Below are positions 7,712 through 16,487 of a stretch of 64,000 nt of DNA, in pieces; position 1 is the first letter of the stretch; every line of letters begins with the position of its first letter. Made by a program: the position numbers and the translations under genes. Source of the DNA: Methylovulum miyakonense HT12. Its GTDB lineage: Bacteria; Pseudomonadota; Gammaproteobacteria; Methylococcales; Methylomonadaceae. The notes beneath the pieces were generated by a model. The model did no database searches. It saw only the letters and a program-made list of their open reading frames with translations, and had not been told where the DNA came from. Location: the NCBI RefSeq assembly GCF_000384075.1, contig NZ_KB913025.1, positions 4,151,901-4,215,900 on the forward strand, read 5' to 3'.

Positions 7712-8744
7712 GGCGTTCTCCCTTCACTGTCAATCGCTGCTGTACCGCTTGCCGTTCCCGTTCCAACTCTAATCTCAGCTCGTCCTCAGTCGGCAAATAA
7801 GGCAGATATTTAGCTGCAAACAATTGTTGGTTGTCCGCCAGTACCGAATATTTGGCGATGGTTTCGCTTTTTTGACTGCATAAGATCAGGCCGATGGTCG
7901 GGTTGTCGTCCTCGCCTTTTTTATGTCGGTCGTAAATCCGCACATAGCTATCCATTTGCCCAACATCCTGATGAGTCAGCTTGCCGAGTTTCAGGTCGAT
8001 CAGTAAAAAGCATTTGAGCTTGAAGTTGTAAAACACCAAATCAATGTAAAAATCTTGGTCATCGGTGCTGATGCGTTGTTGCCGGGCAACGAAGGCAAAG
8101 CCCTTGCCCAGCTCCAGCAGAAAGTGTTGCAAGTTATCAATCAAACCTTGTTCCAGCTCGCTTTCCAAGAAGCTTTGTGCTGGCAAATTCAGAAAATCCA
8201 GCACATAAGGATCACGCAGATACTCTTCTGGCCTGGTGCTTAGTTGCGTGGTGTTTGCCTGTGCTTCTTGCTCGACGGCGGTGCGATCCTGACTGGCTAA
8301 CAGGCGTTCGTAATACAGCACGCCAATCTGCCGCTCCAAAGCCCGTACACTCCAGTTTTGTTCCAACGTTTCTTGCTTATACCAATCGCGGGCACGCGGG
8401 TTTTCCAGCCGCAACAACACACGATAATGGCTCCAGCTCAATTCGAGACACAGTGTGTCTCGAATTGGAAAGCTTTGATAAAACCGACGCATGTTACGCA
8501 AATTGGAAACATCAAAACCTTTGCCGTAGTCGCGTGTCAGTTGTTCCGACAAGTGTTGCAATTGCTGTTTGCCGTAAGCAGCGCGTTGCTGGCCTTGCTG
8601 TTCATCTTCGACAATCACGCGACCGATATGCCAATAGGCTTGCACCATTTCGCTGTTGACGGTTTGATGCACCCGCTGACGGGCCTGCTCGATGATGTGC
8701 CGGATTTCCGACAACAGCGGGTTGTTTGCAGCATCAAGCGTCAT
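7701..8744 (-). CDS. DUF1016/YhcG-type PD-(D/E)xK nuclease family protein
   Basis: A 347-residue protein of the YhcG/DUF1016 family. The N-terminal helical domain contains VYWHIGR-type residues (VQAYWHIGRVIVEDEQQGQQ, about 30-50) and YGKGFDVSNLRNMRRFY. The C-terminal half has the nuclease-like core FYIDLVFYNFKLKCFLLIDLKLGKL (about 240-265), with the acidic residues and LK expected of a PD-(D/E)xK fold. Members often sit inside type I restriction operons; their role is not established. It overlaps hsdM and hsdS by about 11 bp each, indicating translational coupling. Confidence 0.88.
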   Translation of the reverse strand: MTLDAANNPLLSEIRHIIEQARQRVHQTVNSEMVQAYWHIGRVIVEDEQQGQQRAAYGKQQLQHLSEQLTRDYGKGFDVSNLRNMRRFYQSFPIRDTLCLELSWSHYRVLLRLENPRARDWYKQETLEQNWSVRALERQIGVLYYERLLASQDRTAVEQEAQANTTQLSTRPEEYLRDPYVLDFLNLPAQSFLESELEQGLIDNLQHFLLELGKGFAFVARQQRISTDDQDFYIDLVFYNFKLKCFLLIDLKLGKLTHQDVGQMDSYVRIYDRHKKGEDDNPTIGLILCSQKSETIAKYSVLADNQQLFAAKYLPYLPTEDELRLELERERQAVQQRLTVKGERHGI

Positions 8745-10257
8745 AACCCAGCTCTTTCAAGTAGTGGTCCATTTCGATTTCCAGTTCCGCCAATTGCGCC
8801 TTCAATTGCTCACGCTCCTTGCGTACCGCCAGCAAGTCAATTTCCGCCTCTTCCACGAAGGTATCGACATAGCGCGGAATATTCAGGTTGAAGTCGTTTT
8901 CCTGAATGTCGGCAAGGCTCGCTAAGTAGGCGTATTTATCAATGGATTGTCTGTTGCGGTAAGTGGTGACAATTTTTTGAATGTCTTCGGCGCGAAGAAA
9001 ATTCTGGTTTTTGCCGTCGCGGTAATCACGGCTGGCATCAATAAACAGCACTTTTTCGTCAGTTTTACGCTTTTTGAAAATCAAGATAGCGGCAGGAATG
9101 CCAGTGCCGTAAAATAGTTTTTCCGGCAGGCCGATAACCGTATCGAGCAAATTTTCTTCAATCAATTTTTTTCGAATTTGGCCTTCGGCGGCACCACGGA
9201 ACAACACGCCGTGCGGCACGACCACACCCATTCGCCCGGTGCCAGGTTTAAGGGTTTCGATCATGTGCAAAATAAAGGCGTAATCACCTTTGGTTTTGGG
9301 CGGAAAGCCACGCCGATAACGGCTGAAACGGTCATGCTGGGCTTCTTCGTAGCCCCATTTTTCCAGAGAAAACGGTGGATTGGCGGTGACGATGTCGAAA
9401 TGTTTTAAGCTTTCATCGGGATTGAGCAATTTAGGGTTGCGTAAGGTGTCGCCCCATTCGATACGGTGATTGTCTTCGCCGTGCAGGAACATGTTCATTT
9501 TGGCAAGTGCCCAAGTGGAGCCGATGGCTTCCTGCCCAAACAAGGCGTATTTTTTGGAGCCGTTGAAGTTTTCCCGAATTTTGCGCCCGCATTTCATCAG
9601 CAATGAGCCGGAGCCACAAGCCGGATCAGCTATTTCGTCACCTTCGCGGGGTTCCAAGATGTCAGCTATCAAATCGGATACTTCCGGTGGGGTATAAAAC
9701 TCGCCCGCTTTTTTGCCAGCACTGGCGGCAAAGTTTTTGATTAAAAACTCGTAAGCACCACCGATGATGTCCAACTGGCCGATTCGGGACGGACGCAAGT
9801 CTAAGGTGGACTTGTTAAAGTCTTCCAATAAATGGCGCAGGATGTTGTTTTTCTGTTTGTCGTCGCCCAGTTTGTTGGAATTGAAGCTAATGTCCTGGAA
9901 CACATCACGCAGTTTGCTGATGTTAGCTTCTTCGATGGCATGTAAGGCTTGGTCGATACGTTCGCCATTACCGGGTTCATGCCGATGCTCGAGCAAATGG
10001 TAAAAACCTGCCGCTTTGGGAAGGACGAAGCGCTCGTTTTTCAACAGTTCTTCAATCAGCTCCGGTTCGTCGCCATGTTCTTTTTGGTATTGGTCGTAGT
10101 GATCCTGCCATACATCGGATATGTATTTCAAAAACAGCATGGTCAGGACATAGTCTTTATAGATACTGGGGTCTACAGTGCCGCGAAAGCTGTCGCACGC
10201 GGCCCAGACGGCTTTGTTAATGTCATCCTGTTTGATCGGTTCCCTGTTTTCGTTCAT
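8734..10257 (-). CDS. hsdM: Type I restriction enzyme, adenine methyltransferase subunit
   Basis: A 507-residue HsdM (N6-adenine methyltransferase). The HsdM N-terminal helical domain (about 10-140) includes VDPSIYKDYVLTMLFLKYISD. The SAM-binding motif is GEFYTPPEVSDLIADIL...DPACGSGSLL (about 190-220), and the catalytic NPPF motif is in VTANPPFSLEKWG (about 300). I chose ATG at 10257 because AGAGAA precedes it; a GTG 30 bp upstream would add ten lysine-rich residues. It overlaps the DUF1016 gene by 11 bp and begins 19 bp after the preceding HsdS-like gene. Confidence 0.94.
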   Translation of the reverse strand: MNENREPIKQDDINKAVWAACDSFRGTVDPSIYKDYVLTMLFLKYISDVWQDHYDQYQKEHGDEPELIEELLKNERFVLPKAAGFYHLLEHRHEPGNGERIDQALHAIEEANISKLRDVFQDISFNSNKLGDDKQKNNILRHLLEDFNKSTLDLRPSRIGQLDIIGGAYEFLIKNFAASAGKKAGEFYTPPEVSDLIADILEPREGDEIADPACGSGSLLMKCGRKIRENFNGSKKYALFGQEAIGSTWALAKMNMFLHGEDNHRIEWGDTLRNPKLLNPDESLKHFDIVTANPPFSLEKWGYEEAQHDRFSRYRRGFPPKTKGDYAFILHMIETLKPGTGRMGVVVPHGVLFRGAAEGQIRKKLIEENLLDTVIGLPEKLFYGTGIPAAILIFKKRKTDEKVLFIDASRDYRDGKNQNFLRAEDIQKIVTTYRNRQSIDKYAYLASLADIQENDFNLNIPRYVDTFVEEAEIDLLAVRKEREQLKAQLAELEIEMDHYLKELGYDA

Positions 10258-10276
10258 AGCGTGTTCTCTGGTTTTT

Positions 10277-10852
10277 TTAATTTTCACGTAGTATTTGTTT
10301 GGCTATCCCGGTCATGGTGCGCTGCATATTGTCAGTTAAAGCCGCCATTACCCGGAGTTGTTGTTGCCATGCGTGGTTAACCGACAATATGGCCTGTTGT
10401 TTTTCAAGCGATGGAATCGCAACGGGCATATTGTCTAACACTTGCCGACCAATAGCTTGCACCATGCTGCCATGGGATGATTTTTGTAAATAGTGTTGGA
10501 TCGGTTCTTGATTAATCTGCCATGCCAAAAAACCTGGCAAAATGTTGACTCCGCGCTTAACAGTCAAATGAAAAAAATGTGGAGAAAGCACCGTATCGAA
10601 CGGCACTTCATCGAATAGCAACGCAAAATTGCGGTTGCCTCTGGCCACAAATAACAAGTCACCATTTTTCAACCAATCCGGTTGTTTCTTCCCTGGCAAA
10701 TCAGTCACGACTAAGCCAGTCCAATCAATGCCTTTCCCAACATCAACATCTTTCATCTGGATCACGTGGACATTTCCGTTTTGATCTTCTTCTATTTTTC
10801 CTCTAAAGGCATATCCGGCTCGGATTGTGGCAATTTGTTTTAGGAGCTTCAT
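10277..10852 (-). CDS. Single-domain HsdS-like protein (half specificity subunit)
   Basis: A 191-residue protein resembling one half of an HsdS: one target-recognition domain (IATIRAGYAFRGKI at the start, GDLLFVARGNRNFALL in the middle) followed by one helical segment (VAIPSLEKQQAILSVNHAWQQQLRVM). It is the first gene of the operon, upstream of hsdM, while a full-length hsdS lies further downstream. It could act as an alternative or modulatory specificity protein, dimerising through its single helix, or be a relic of a duplicated hsdS. Confidence 0.75.
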   Translation of the reverse strand: MKLLKQIATIRAGYAFRGKIEEDQNGNVHVIQMKDVDVGKGIDWTGLVVTDLPGKKQPDWLKNGDLLFVARGNRNFALLFDEVPFDTVLSPHFFHLTVKRGVNILPGFLAWQINQEPIQHYLQKSSHGSMVQAIGRQVLDNMPVAIPSLEKQQAILSVNHAWQQQLRVMAALTDNMQRTMTGIAKQILREN

Positions 10853-10894
10853 GGTTAGTAGTGAATAGATATATTTTGTCAGCCATCATACCTG

Positions 10895-10929
10895 CTTAAA
10901 TTGCATCATGCAATTTGATGCAATTTAAG
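10895..10929. promoter_or_regulatory. 35 bp palindrome between two divergent defence operons
   Basis: Perfect 14 bp inverted repeats, CTTAAATTGCATCA at 10895-10908 and TGATGCAATTTAAG at 10916-10929, flank a 7 bp spacer that itself contains TGCAATT. A further TTGATGCAATTTAT lies at 10978-10991. A TTGACA box follows at 10932. The position between the leftward restriction operon and the rightward conjugation operon suggests an operator or divergent promoter; no regulator gene is encoded beside it. Confidence 0.6.
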
Positions 10930-11117
10930 TATTGACAATATAAACAGTCGTGATAACATCATTTGCGTCAATTACTTTGATGCAATTTATTTTATTTTTA
11001 ACATTGCCTTGAAATATTATATGGCAACCCTATATTGCCATTAGTAACTATATATTGTGTTATTATTTTTAAAAATCATAATATATAGTGTTTATTAAAT
11101 ATCAGTGGAGACTCGAA

Positions 11118-12293
11118 TTGAGTACAAAAATTACTTTTTTTCCGGTTGGCAACGGCGATATGACGTTGATTGAGCTTGATGATGCCAGCCAAACCAAGAT
11201 TTTGATCGACATGAACATCCGTGAAAGCGCGGACGACGAAGCCAATGCAGATTATTTCGACGTCTCCAGCGAACTGAGAAATCGCCTTAATAACGATTCC
11301 AATGGACGCCCCTACGTTGATGTCTTTCTCCAAACCCATCCAGACCAAGACCACTTGAGAGGCTTAAGCAAACATTTCCATCTTGGCGCAATTGATTGCT
11401 ACAAAGAGCCTAAGGATGGAGAGCAAGCGAAAATTATCATTCAAGAAATTTGGTCATCCCCTATTGTTTGGCGGCGTGCAGACCGTCGAACCGGGCATAC
11501 ACTTTGCGAAGATGCCAAAGCGTTTAATACTGAAGCAAAGCGCCGCGTCAATTTGTACAAAGAAACCCAAAAAATCGGCGAAGCCGGTGATCGCATCCGA
11601 GTTATTGGTAAAGATGAAGACAACAAAACAGATGGCCTAGAAGCAATATTGACTGAGGTAGACAAAACATTTACCAAGATTAATGAACGTGAAACTCAAA
11701 TGGTCGAAGTGTTTGTGCTTGGCCCCTTGCAGTCCAAGGATATTGAAGAAGAAGATCGGTTATCCAAGAATCACTCAAGTGTCATCTTGCAATTTAAGAT
11801 TGCATCACGGCCTTACGGCGCTAAAACCAACCGGTTTTTGTGTGGAGGCGACGCGGAAGTCGCAATCTGGCGCAAACTATGGCAGAAACACCGATATGAC
11901 ACGCACTGTTTACGTTATGACATCTTGTTATCGCCACATCATTGTTCTTGGCATAGTTTGTCGGAAGACAGTTGGAGCCGTTCTAAAAACCCTAAAGTGG
12001 ACCAAGAAGCCAAATCGGCACTCTCACAAGCAGAACGTTACGCTACGGTTATCGCCAGCAGTAATGTCATCAAAGACGATGATAACGATCCGCCGTGCTG
12101 GGGGGCCAAGAAACAATATGAAGCCATCGCCAAGAATGTCGATGGTGAATTTGTCTGTACAGGAACTCAAGATCAAGAGGTCATTGAAATTACACTGACA
12201 TCTGGAGGCCCCCAAAAAAGTCCAAAACTAGCTAGCAACATTACCTTTGGTGCTGGACTTGCCTCAGGTGCAAAACCAAAGCGACATGGTTAA
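11118..12293 (+). CDS. MBL-fold metallohydrolase (first gene of E2-E1-JAB operon)
   Basis: A 391-residue metallo-beta-lactamase-fold protein. The metal motif HPDQDH lies at about residues 74-79 in LQTHPDQDHLRGL, with a further HHCSWHSL motif near residue 275 after ILLSPHH. Overall it resembles the stand-alone ComEC-type or phage-defence MBL hydrolases. I chose TTG at 11118 because GGAG lies 8 bases upstream; an in-frame GTG at 11088 lacks a good site. The stop overlaps the next gene by 8 bp. MBL proteins act as hydrolases on nucleic acids, nucleotides or esters; the substrate here is unknown. Confidence 0.85.
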   Translation: MSTKITFFPVGNGDMTLIELDDASQTKILIDMNIRESADDEANADYFDVSSELRNRLNNDSNGRPYVDVFLQTHPDQDHLRGLSKHFHLGAIDCYKEPKDGEQAKIIIQEIWSSPIVWRRADRRTGHTLCEDAKAFNTEAKRRVNLYKETQKIGEAGDRIRVIGKDEDNKTDGLEAILTEVDKTFTKINERETQMVEVFVLGPLQSKDIEEEDRLSKNHSSVILQFKIASRPYGAKTNRFLCGGDAEVAIWRKLWQKHRYDTHCLRYDILLSPHHCSWHSLSEDSWSRSKNPKVDQEAKSALSQAERYATVIASSNVIKDDDNDPPCWGAKKQYEAIAKNVDGEFVCTGTQDQEVIEITLTSGGPQKSPKLASNITFGAGLASGAKPKRHG

Positions 12294-14598
12294 TACTGTG
12301 GGATTGCTCTCAAAGGATCCGCCAATCGCTGTGAAAGAAGCAATTAGCCAAATCCTAGCCCATCCTTCCGTGAAAAATGCAGACATCAGTCCCAGTGAGG
12401 ACAAGCATGGAAACTGGGAAATCGAAATCAACTTGATTGTCCCGTTGCCACGAGATGCTGTTAATGAAGGAATCACTAAAACCGGTGTTAAGGCAATCGA
12501 ATGGGTGAAGATTTTATTTCCAGCAGCTTTCCCCAGCCTCTCCCCTCGGCTTTTCTTGCGTGCAGATTTCAATCGAGCCCACCCGCATATTAATCCGGGC
12601 AGACAAGGCGAATTGGTCTCGCCTTGCATTTATGAAGGTAGGCTTGACGACTTATTGCATGAACCGGACTGGATAAACGGCTTAATCAACCAGCTCGCCG
12701 ATTGGTTAAGTAAAGCTGCGGCTGGAGAGTTACTGGATTGCTCCGGACAAGGGTGGGAACCAATTCGAAGGGATAGCGTTGAAGGATCGATTGTTACCGA
12801 AATATCCATCATTCGTGAGCGGATTACCAAAGCGAAAATGCCATTATGCCAATATATTCGGTATGAATATTGGCAATCTGTTATAGGACATTCCGGTCGA
12901 ATTATTGATGAAAGTATGTTCTATCCGACCATCGGCGAAGCTATTCGACACTTCGAAATAGGCAACACTAAACGATCTCAATTTGGGACAAATTATTCCC
13001 TGGGGCTGGTGGTTTCAGGTGGAATCAAAAACACAATTTCTATTTATCAACCGGACGATGTCAATAGCCTTGAACAGTTGCTGGTTAGAGCCGAAAATTA
13101 TGGCTGTCGATCTGGGCTGGAAATTCGTCTAAAGGAAATTAGCGAAAAAATCTCCCTTCCTCTAATAGAGCAAAAATTGGATATTGCTGTCATATTTACC
13201 GTAAAACGACCCTGCAATCTAATCGGCGAAGACAGTGACATTGAAGTCATTCCTTATGGAATTACTTTTACTTCTGACAAAGACCACCGATTGCAATTAA
13301 CCCGAACAACGGTTTTTCCATTAGTACAAATTCGGAAAGTGAATCCAAAGCTATTAGCCGAAACCTCGGATCGTAATTTCAACAAAGCAGATCACCGCAA
13401 AGAAATTGCCATGATCGGCTGTGGCAGCTTGGGATCAAAAATTGCATTGCATCTCGCTCGCTCTGGACATGGTCCATTTAGGCTTTATGACAAAGATTGT
13501 TTTTCGCCACATAACAACGCAAGACATGCCGTAGCAAATTTTGCTGCGGCCGAATTCATGCTCCCCAAGGTTTGGTTAACTAAAGACCTACTAAAGCAAG
13601 TTGGTGCCAATGTTACTGAAGTGAGTAAATCCCTGGAAGATGTCATTTTCAGGCTACAAAATAAGCCAGACCTGTTTGCAAAATGTAATGGGCTAATTAT
13701 CGACGCGACGGCTTCCAGTTCTGTGCAAGATGCTCTTTGCGTGGTCAGCCCAAAGAATTTCGGTGCGCCACTCCTTCAAATTGCGCTGTATGGTCGCGGG
13801 CAGATTGGTTTTTTTGGCCTAGAAGGAAGAGACCGAAATCCAAGGGTCGACGATTTGGTTGCCCAGCTTTATCAACTAGGCTGGGAGTCCAGCACGATTG
13901 GGACTAAATTATATCAATCCACAAAATTTGACCGAATAAACACCGGTCAAGGGTGCACATCATTTTCGATGAAAATGTCTGACGCAAAAATCTCACTATT
14001 TTCAGCTGGCATTGCTGAGCGGACATCACAGTTACTCGATAACGGCATTCCGAAGGACGGAGAACTTTTGGTCGGATTGCTTACCGAAGATTGTTTAGGA
14101 GTCAATTGGATGCGTCAATCCACGACCAAAATCGAAGTCATCCACGTTGGAGATAAATCAAAATGGGAGCTAAGAATTCCTTTTGCCTTAAAAGATCGAA
14201 TGCGCATGGAGACTGAGCAGCACAAACCCTTGGAAACCGGAGGCGGCTTAATCGGGCACATCAATTGGGGTAGACGAACAATTTATGTAACGGGTCTTCT
14301 TCCACCTCCTATGGATAGTGAATTTCGAACTGACGAATTTGTTCTTGGTATTCAAGGTTTGAAAAAGCAAATTAGTGCTCTTGAAAAGGCCACTAGCCAT
14401 ACGCTCACTTATTTGGGGACTTGGCACAGTCACCCGAACGGAGGCGGCGCATCAGGGACAGACAAAAGAACATTGGTAGATCTGACAAGAGAGCGGGGTA
14501 ACGTCCCAAGCATCTGTTTAATTTATCGACCAGAAGGGCTGATATCAGTACCAGGCCCAATCACAAATCCATTGGAGAACTCCGAATGCCGTCATTAA
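12286..14598 (+). CDS. Fused E2-E1-JAB ubiquitin-like conjugation protein
   Basis: A 770-residue three-domain protein. (1) A prokaryotic E2-like domain, about residues 1-200, has a candidate catalytic cysteine at about 114 (SPCIYEGRLDD) followed by the usual W and helical residues. (2) A ThiF/E1-like adenylating domain begins at about 375 with IGCGSLGSKIA and the acidic LYDKDCFSPHNNARH; Cys of GQGCTSF (about 557) is a possible thioester cysteine. (3) A JAB/JAMM isopeptidase, about 640-770, has the glutamate in ETGGGLIG and the zinc motif HSHPNGGGASGTD (HxHPx6SxxD). All three activities appear intact. ATG at 12286 is preferred, coupling it to the MBL gene; a start at 12247 is also open. No separate ubiquitin-like gene is seen, so the modifier is unknown. 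Confidence 0.88.
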   Translation: MVNTVGLLSKDPPIAVKEAISQILAHPSVKNADISPSEDKHGNWEIEINLIVPLPRDAVNEGITKTGVKAIEWVKILFPAAFPSLSPRLFLRADFNRAHPHINPGRQGELVSPCIYEGRLDDLLHEPDWINGLINQLADWLSKAAAGELLDCSGQGWEPIRRDSVEGSIVTEISIIRERITKAKMPLCQYIRYEYWQSVIGHSGRIIDESMFYPTIGEAIRHFEIGNTKRSQFGTNYSLGLVVSGGIKNTISIYQPDDVNSLEQLLVRAENYGCRSGLEIRLKEISEKISLPLIEQKLDIAVIFTVKRPCNLIGEDSDIEVIPYGITFTSDKDHRLQLTRTTVFPLVQIRKVNPKLLAETSDRNFNKADHRKEIAMIGCGSLGSKIALHLARSGHGPFRLYDKDCFSPHNNARHAVANFAAAEFMLPKVWLTKDLLKQVGANVTEVSKSLEDVIFRLQNKPDLFAKCNGLIIDATASSSVQDALCVVSPKNFGAPLLQIALYGRGQIGFFGLEGRDRNPRVDDLVAQLYQLGWESSTIGTKLYQSTKFDRINTGQGCTSFSMKMSDAKISLFSAGIAERTSQLLDNGIPKDGELLVGLLTEDCLGVNWMRQSTTKIEVIHVGDKSKWELRIPFALKDRMRMETEQHKPLETGGGLIGHINWGRRTIYVTGLLPPPMDSEFRTDEFVLGIQGLKKQISALEKATSHTLTYLGTWHSHPNGGGASGTDKRTLVDLTRERGNVPSICLIYRPEGLISVPGPITNPLENSECRH

Positions 14599-15221
14599 AA
14601 ATGATCAACATGCCAAGCATCGTTGCCATGACATTGATAAATACTGGGCTATTGTATTTTTTTTCGCAAAGTATAGAAATTGATACTCAAGTGGTTGGGT
14701 CATTTATGACCAATTGGAAACTTTCCGGGTTAGCTGCGGCAGTATCGACTGTGGCTATCGGAGCATTGAGCCTGATTATTCCAAGGCAGGTTAAAGATGC
14801 ACTAGTGTATTTACGCTGGCCCTATGCGGCGCCTGGCCATCGTGCATTTTCAATCTATGCTCAACGTGATATCAGAGTAGATTATGAACGGCTGAAAGCA
14901 GACCTTCCTGAATTGCAGGATCAATTGACTTTAACGCCAGTAGTTGAAAATAAGGTTTGGTACAGATTATTCAAAGCTAATGAAAAAATCCAAACCGTTT
15001 CCCATGCTCATCGAATGTGGCTAATGTACCGAGATCTAACAACGCTGGCTTATATATTCTTAGGGGCATTTGTAATTGTGTACCTATATTTAAAACCAGA
15101 TATTAACTATGATCTTTATCTAGCAATCTTTATTCTGGAATTATTGCTTTTCTGGAGTGCTGCCTGGAATTCTGGAGTACAGCTTATTTGTAATGTTTTG
15201 GCATCAGCATCGACTGACTAG
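14586..15221 (+). CDS. Four-helix membrane protein of the conjugation operon
   Basis: A 211-residue protein with two N-terminal transmembrane segments (about residues 10-28 and 45-66), a central soluble domain of about 85 residues (from RQVKDALVYLRW to AHRMWLMYRDL), and two C-terminal segments (about 155-173 and 180-198). I do not recognise a named family; the layout recalls small 2+2-helix effector proteins of defence systems. The start ATG has GGAGA 6 bases upstream and overlaps the preceding gene by 13 bp, so the three genes form one translation unit. Role as effector is inferred. Confidence 0.75.
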   Translation: MPSLKMINMPSIVAMTLINTGLLYFFSQSIEIDTQVVGSFMTNWKLSGLAAAVSTVAIGALSLIIPRQVKDALVYLRWPYAAPGHRAFSIYAQRDIRVDYERLKADLPELQDQLTLTPVVENKVWYRLFKANEKIQTVSHAHRMWLMYRDLTTLAYIFLGAFVIVYLYLKPDINYDLYLAIFILELLLFWSAAWNSGVQLICNVLASASTD

Positions 15222-15232
15222 TGTTAATTATT

Positions 15233-15642
15233 GGCTATGTCACCGTTAATTATGGAATCATCCCGCTAAAGCCCTATCGAATCATTTAACCGCCATTTGA
15301 CTGGGATAAGTTGATGATTACCGAAGACTTTAATGAATTACTGTCAAACCTCTTTAGCCATCATCAGCGCAGCGTGATCAAGGCCGCACTTGACCGGCAA
15401 ACCGGCCTGCCCGAAGTCATAGAACTGGTTGAAACCCGCTTTGAGCTGAAACCTGCTTGTCCGTATTGTGCAGGTATTCTGCTGTCGAGGTACGGCTTCG
15501 CCAGCGGCCTGCAGCGCTACCGTTGCCAAAGCTGCCAGAAAACCTTCAATGCCCTGACATGCACGCCCTTGGCGCGGTTGCGCCATAAGCCAAAATGGCT
15601 GGGTTATTTGGCCGCTTTGGCGGAGTCAAAAGCCGTCCAACG
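15233..15642 (+). mobile_element. Left part of an IS1595-family element
   Basis: The left end GGCTATGTCACCGTTAATTA at 15233 is the same terminal sequence that bounds two 124 bp MITEs (36839-36962 and 55255-55378), and it lies 81 bp before an IS1595-type transposase start. The element is cut at about 15642, where the end of a decayed Tn7-like element begins. This copy identifies the parent family of the MITEs. Confidence 0.8.
15314..15642 (+). pseudogene. IS1595 transposase, N-terminal fragment
   Basis: About 110 residues remain. They include the zinc-ribbon CPYCAGILLSRYG...YRCQSCQKTFNALT and the characteristic TPLARLRHKPKWLGYLAALAE. The DDE catalytic domain is missing because the reading frame runs into the repeat CGAAGTAT at 15641, the end of another transposon. 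The product cannot be active. Confidence 0.85.
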
Positions 15643-16487
15643 AAGTATGTTTGTTATTTTTGTGTAAGTATTTTTGTTACTTTTTGTAACATCCAGAACG
15701 CTCCGTACGTAAACCCATAGAATCAAAAATCCAGAACTTTAAGCTAAAATGCAACAGACTGTTTTTACTATCATTATTTTTATTGCAACGAAAATTGCGA
15801 AGTATCGTTGTTACTTTTTGTTGGATTGGCGAATATATAGCCTTGGAATGATCAACTTCATCACGCTTGGCATCAACAGAATGCCTCCCCTTTGCAGCAT
15901 CCACTAGGCCAACCATTGGCAGCGCCGATAAGAGCGCCACATTACTTGGTGGATATCGTCAATCAGTTCACCCGACTTAGTGAGAGGCACCGGACTGCTT
16001 TAATTTTGGCGTACCATAATCTCGGATTGACAAGAAAGAACTCGGCGGTGGCGCCCTGAATCCAGAAATCAATTAAAACAGGTTTTTGGTCTTCGGATTC
16101 CAGCAAAGCTGGCCGTTCGCAAAAGCTTTTACCGAAGGCAAGGCTTACAACAAAAGCCGTTGTTGAATTGGCTATATGAAAATAGGGTCAATGGACGGCC
16201 CAGCTTGGGGCTAAACGCATCAAATCGATCACGACAGGCAGGACGTTCCGTCTCCAGTGGTTTAATGTAACTCATTTCGCAACCTCCCCTTTTCAAAAAT
16301 CAAGTTACGAAATTGACATTGCATACAGAATGTAACAAAAATACTTCGCGATATTCGAAAAGTAACAATTTTACTTCGCAAGCATACGAAGTAAAATTGT
16401 TACTTTATTGAAACAAACAACTAATAACCTATTGATTTATAATAGAGGAATTGGGGTACATGTAGTAACAAAAATACTTCGCTGTAC
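15643..16487 (-). mobile_element. Decayed Tn7-like element with TnsB-type end repeats
   Basis: The stretch is inserted between an IS1595 fragment and an IS66 tnpC fragment and is bounded on both sides by CGAAGTAT-type sequence. GCGAAGTAnnnTTGTTAC-like motifs recur in both orientations at 15641-15658, 15666-15680, 15797-15814, 16332-16349, 16362-16379, 16387-16403 and 16465-16482. They resemble the end motif GCGAAGTAAAGTTGTGCTAA of the intact Tn7-like element at 26369-31508. A broken tnsA lies at 15963-16275, adjacent to the repeat-rich right end as in that element. The rest of the transposition genes are gone; 15670-15960 shows only a residual open frame without similarity that I can name. 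Confidence 0.7.
15963..16275 (-). pseudogene. Frameshifted tnsA-like endonuclease remnant
   Basis: Reading left from ATG at 16275, with AGGGGAGG as a strong ribosome site, the frame gives MSYIKPLET...RFDAFSPKLGRPLTLFSYSQF. After a frame change it gives SFCERPALLE...PVLIDFWIQGATAEFFL before the stop at 15963. These parts align with the intact TnsA-like protein at 30615-31235 (RFESFSPKLNRR and FCERPCRL...VDFWV). The distance between the two conserved blocks is also preserved. The frame change and early stop mean it is inactive. Confidence 0.7.

Noticed and set aside
15677-15940. An 87-residue leftward frame in the decayed Tn7-like element
   Set aside because: It lacks similarity I can name and is probably residual sequence of the broken element.
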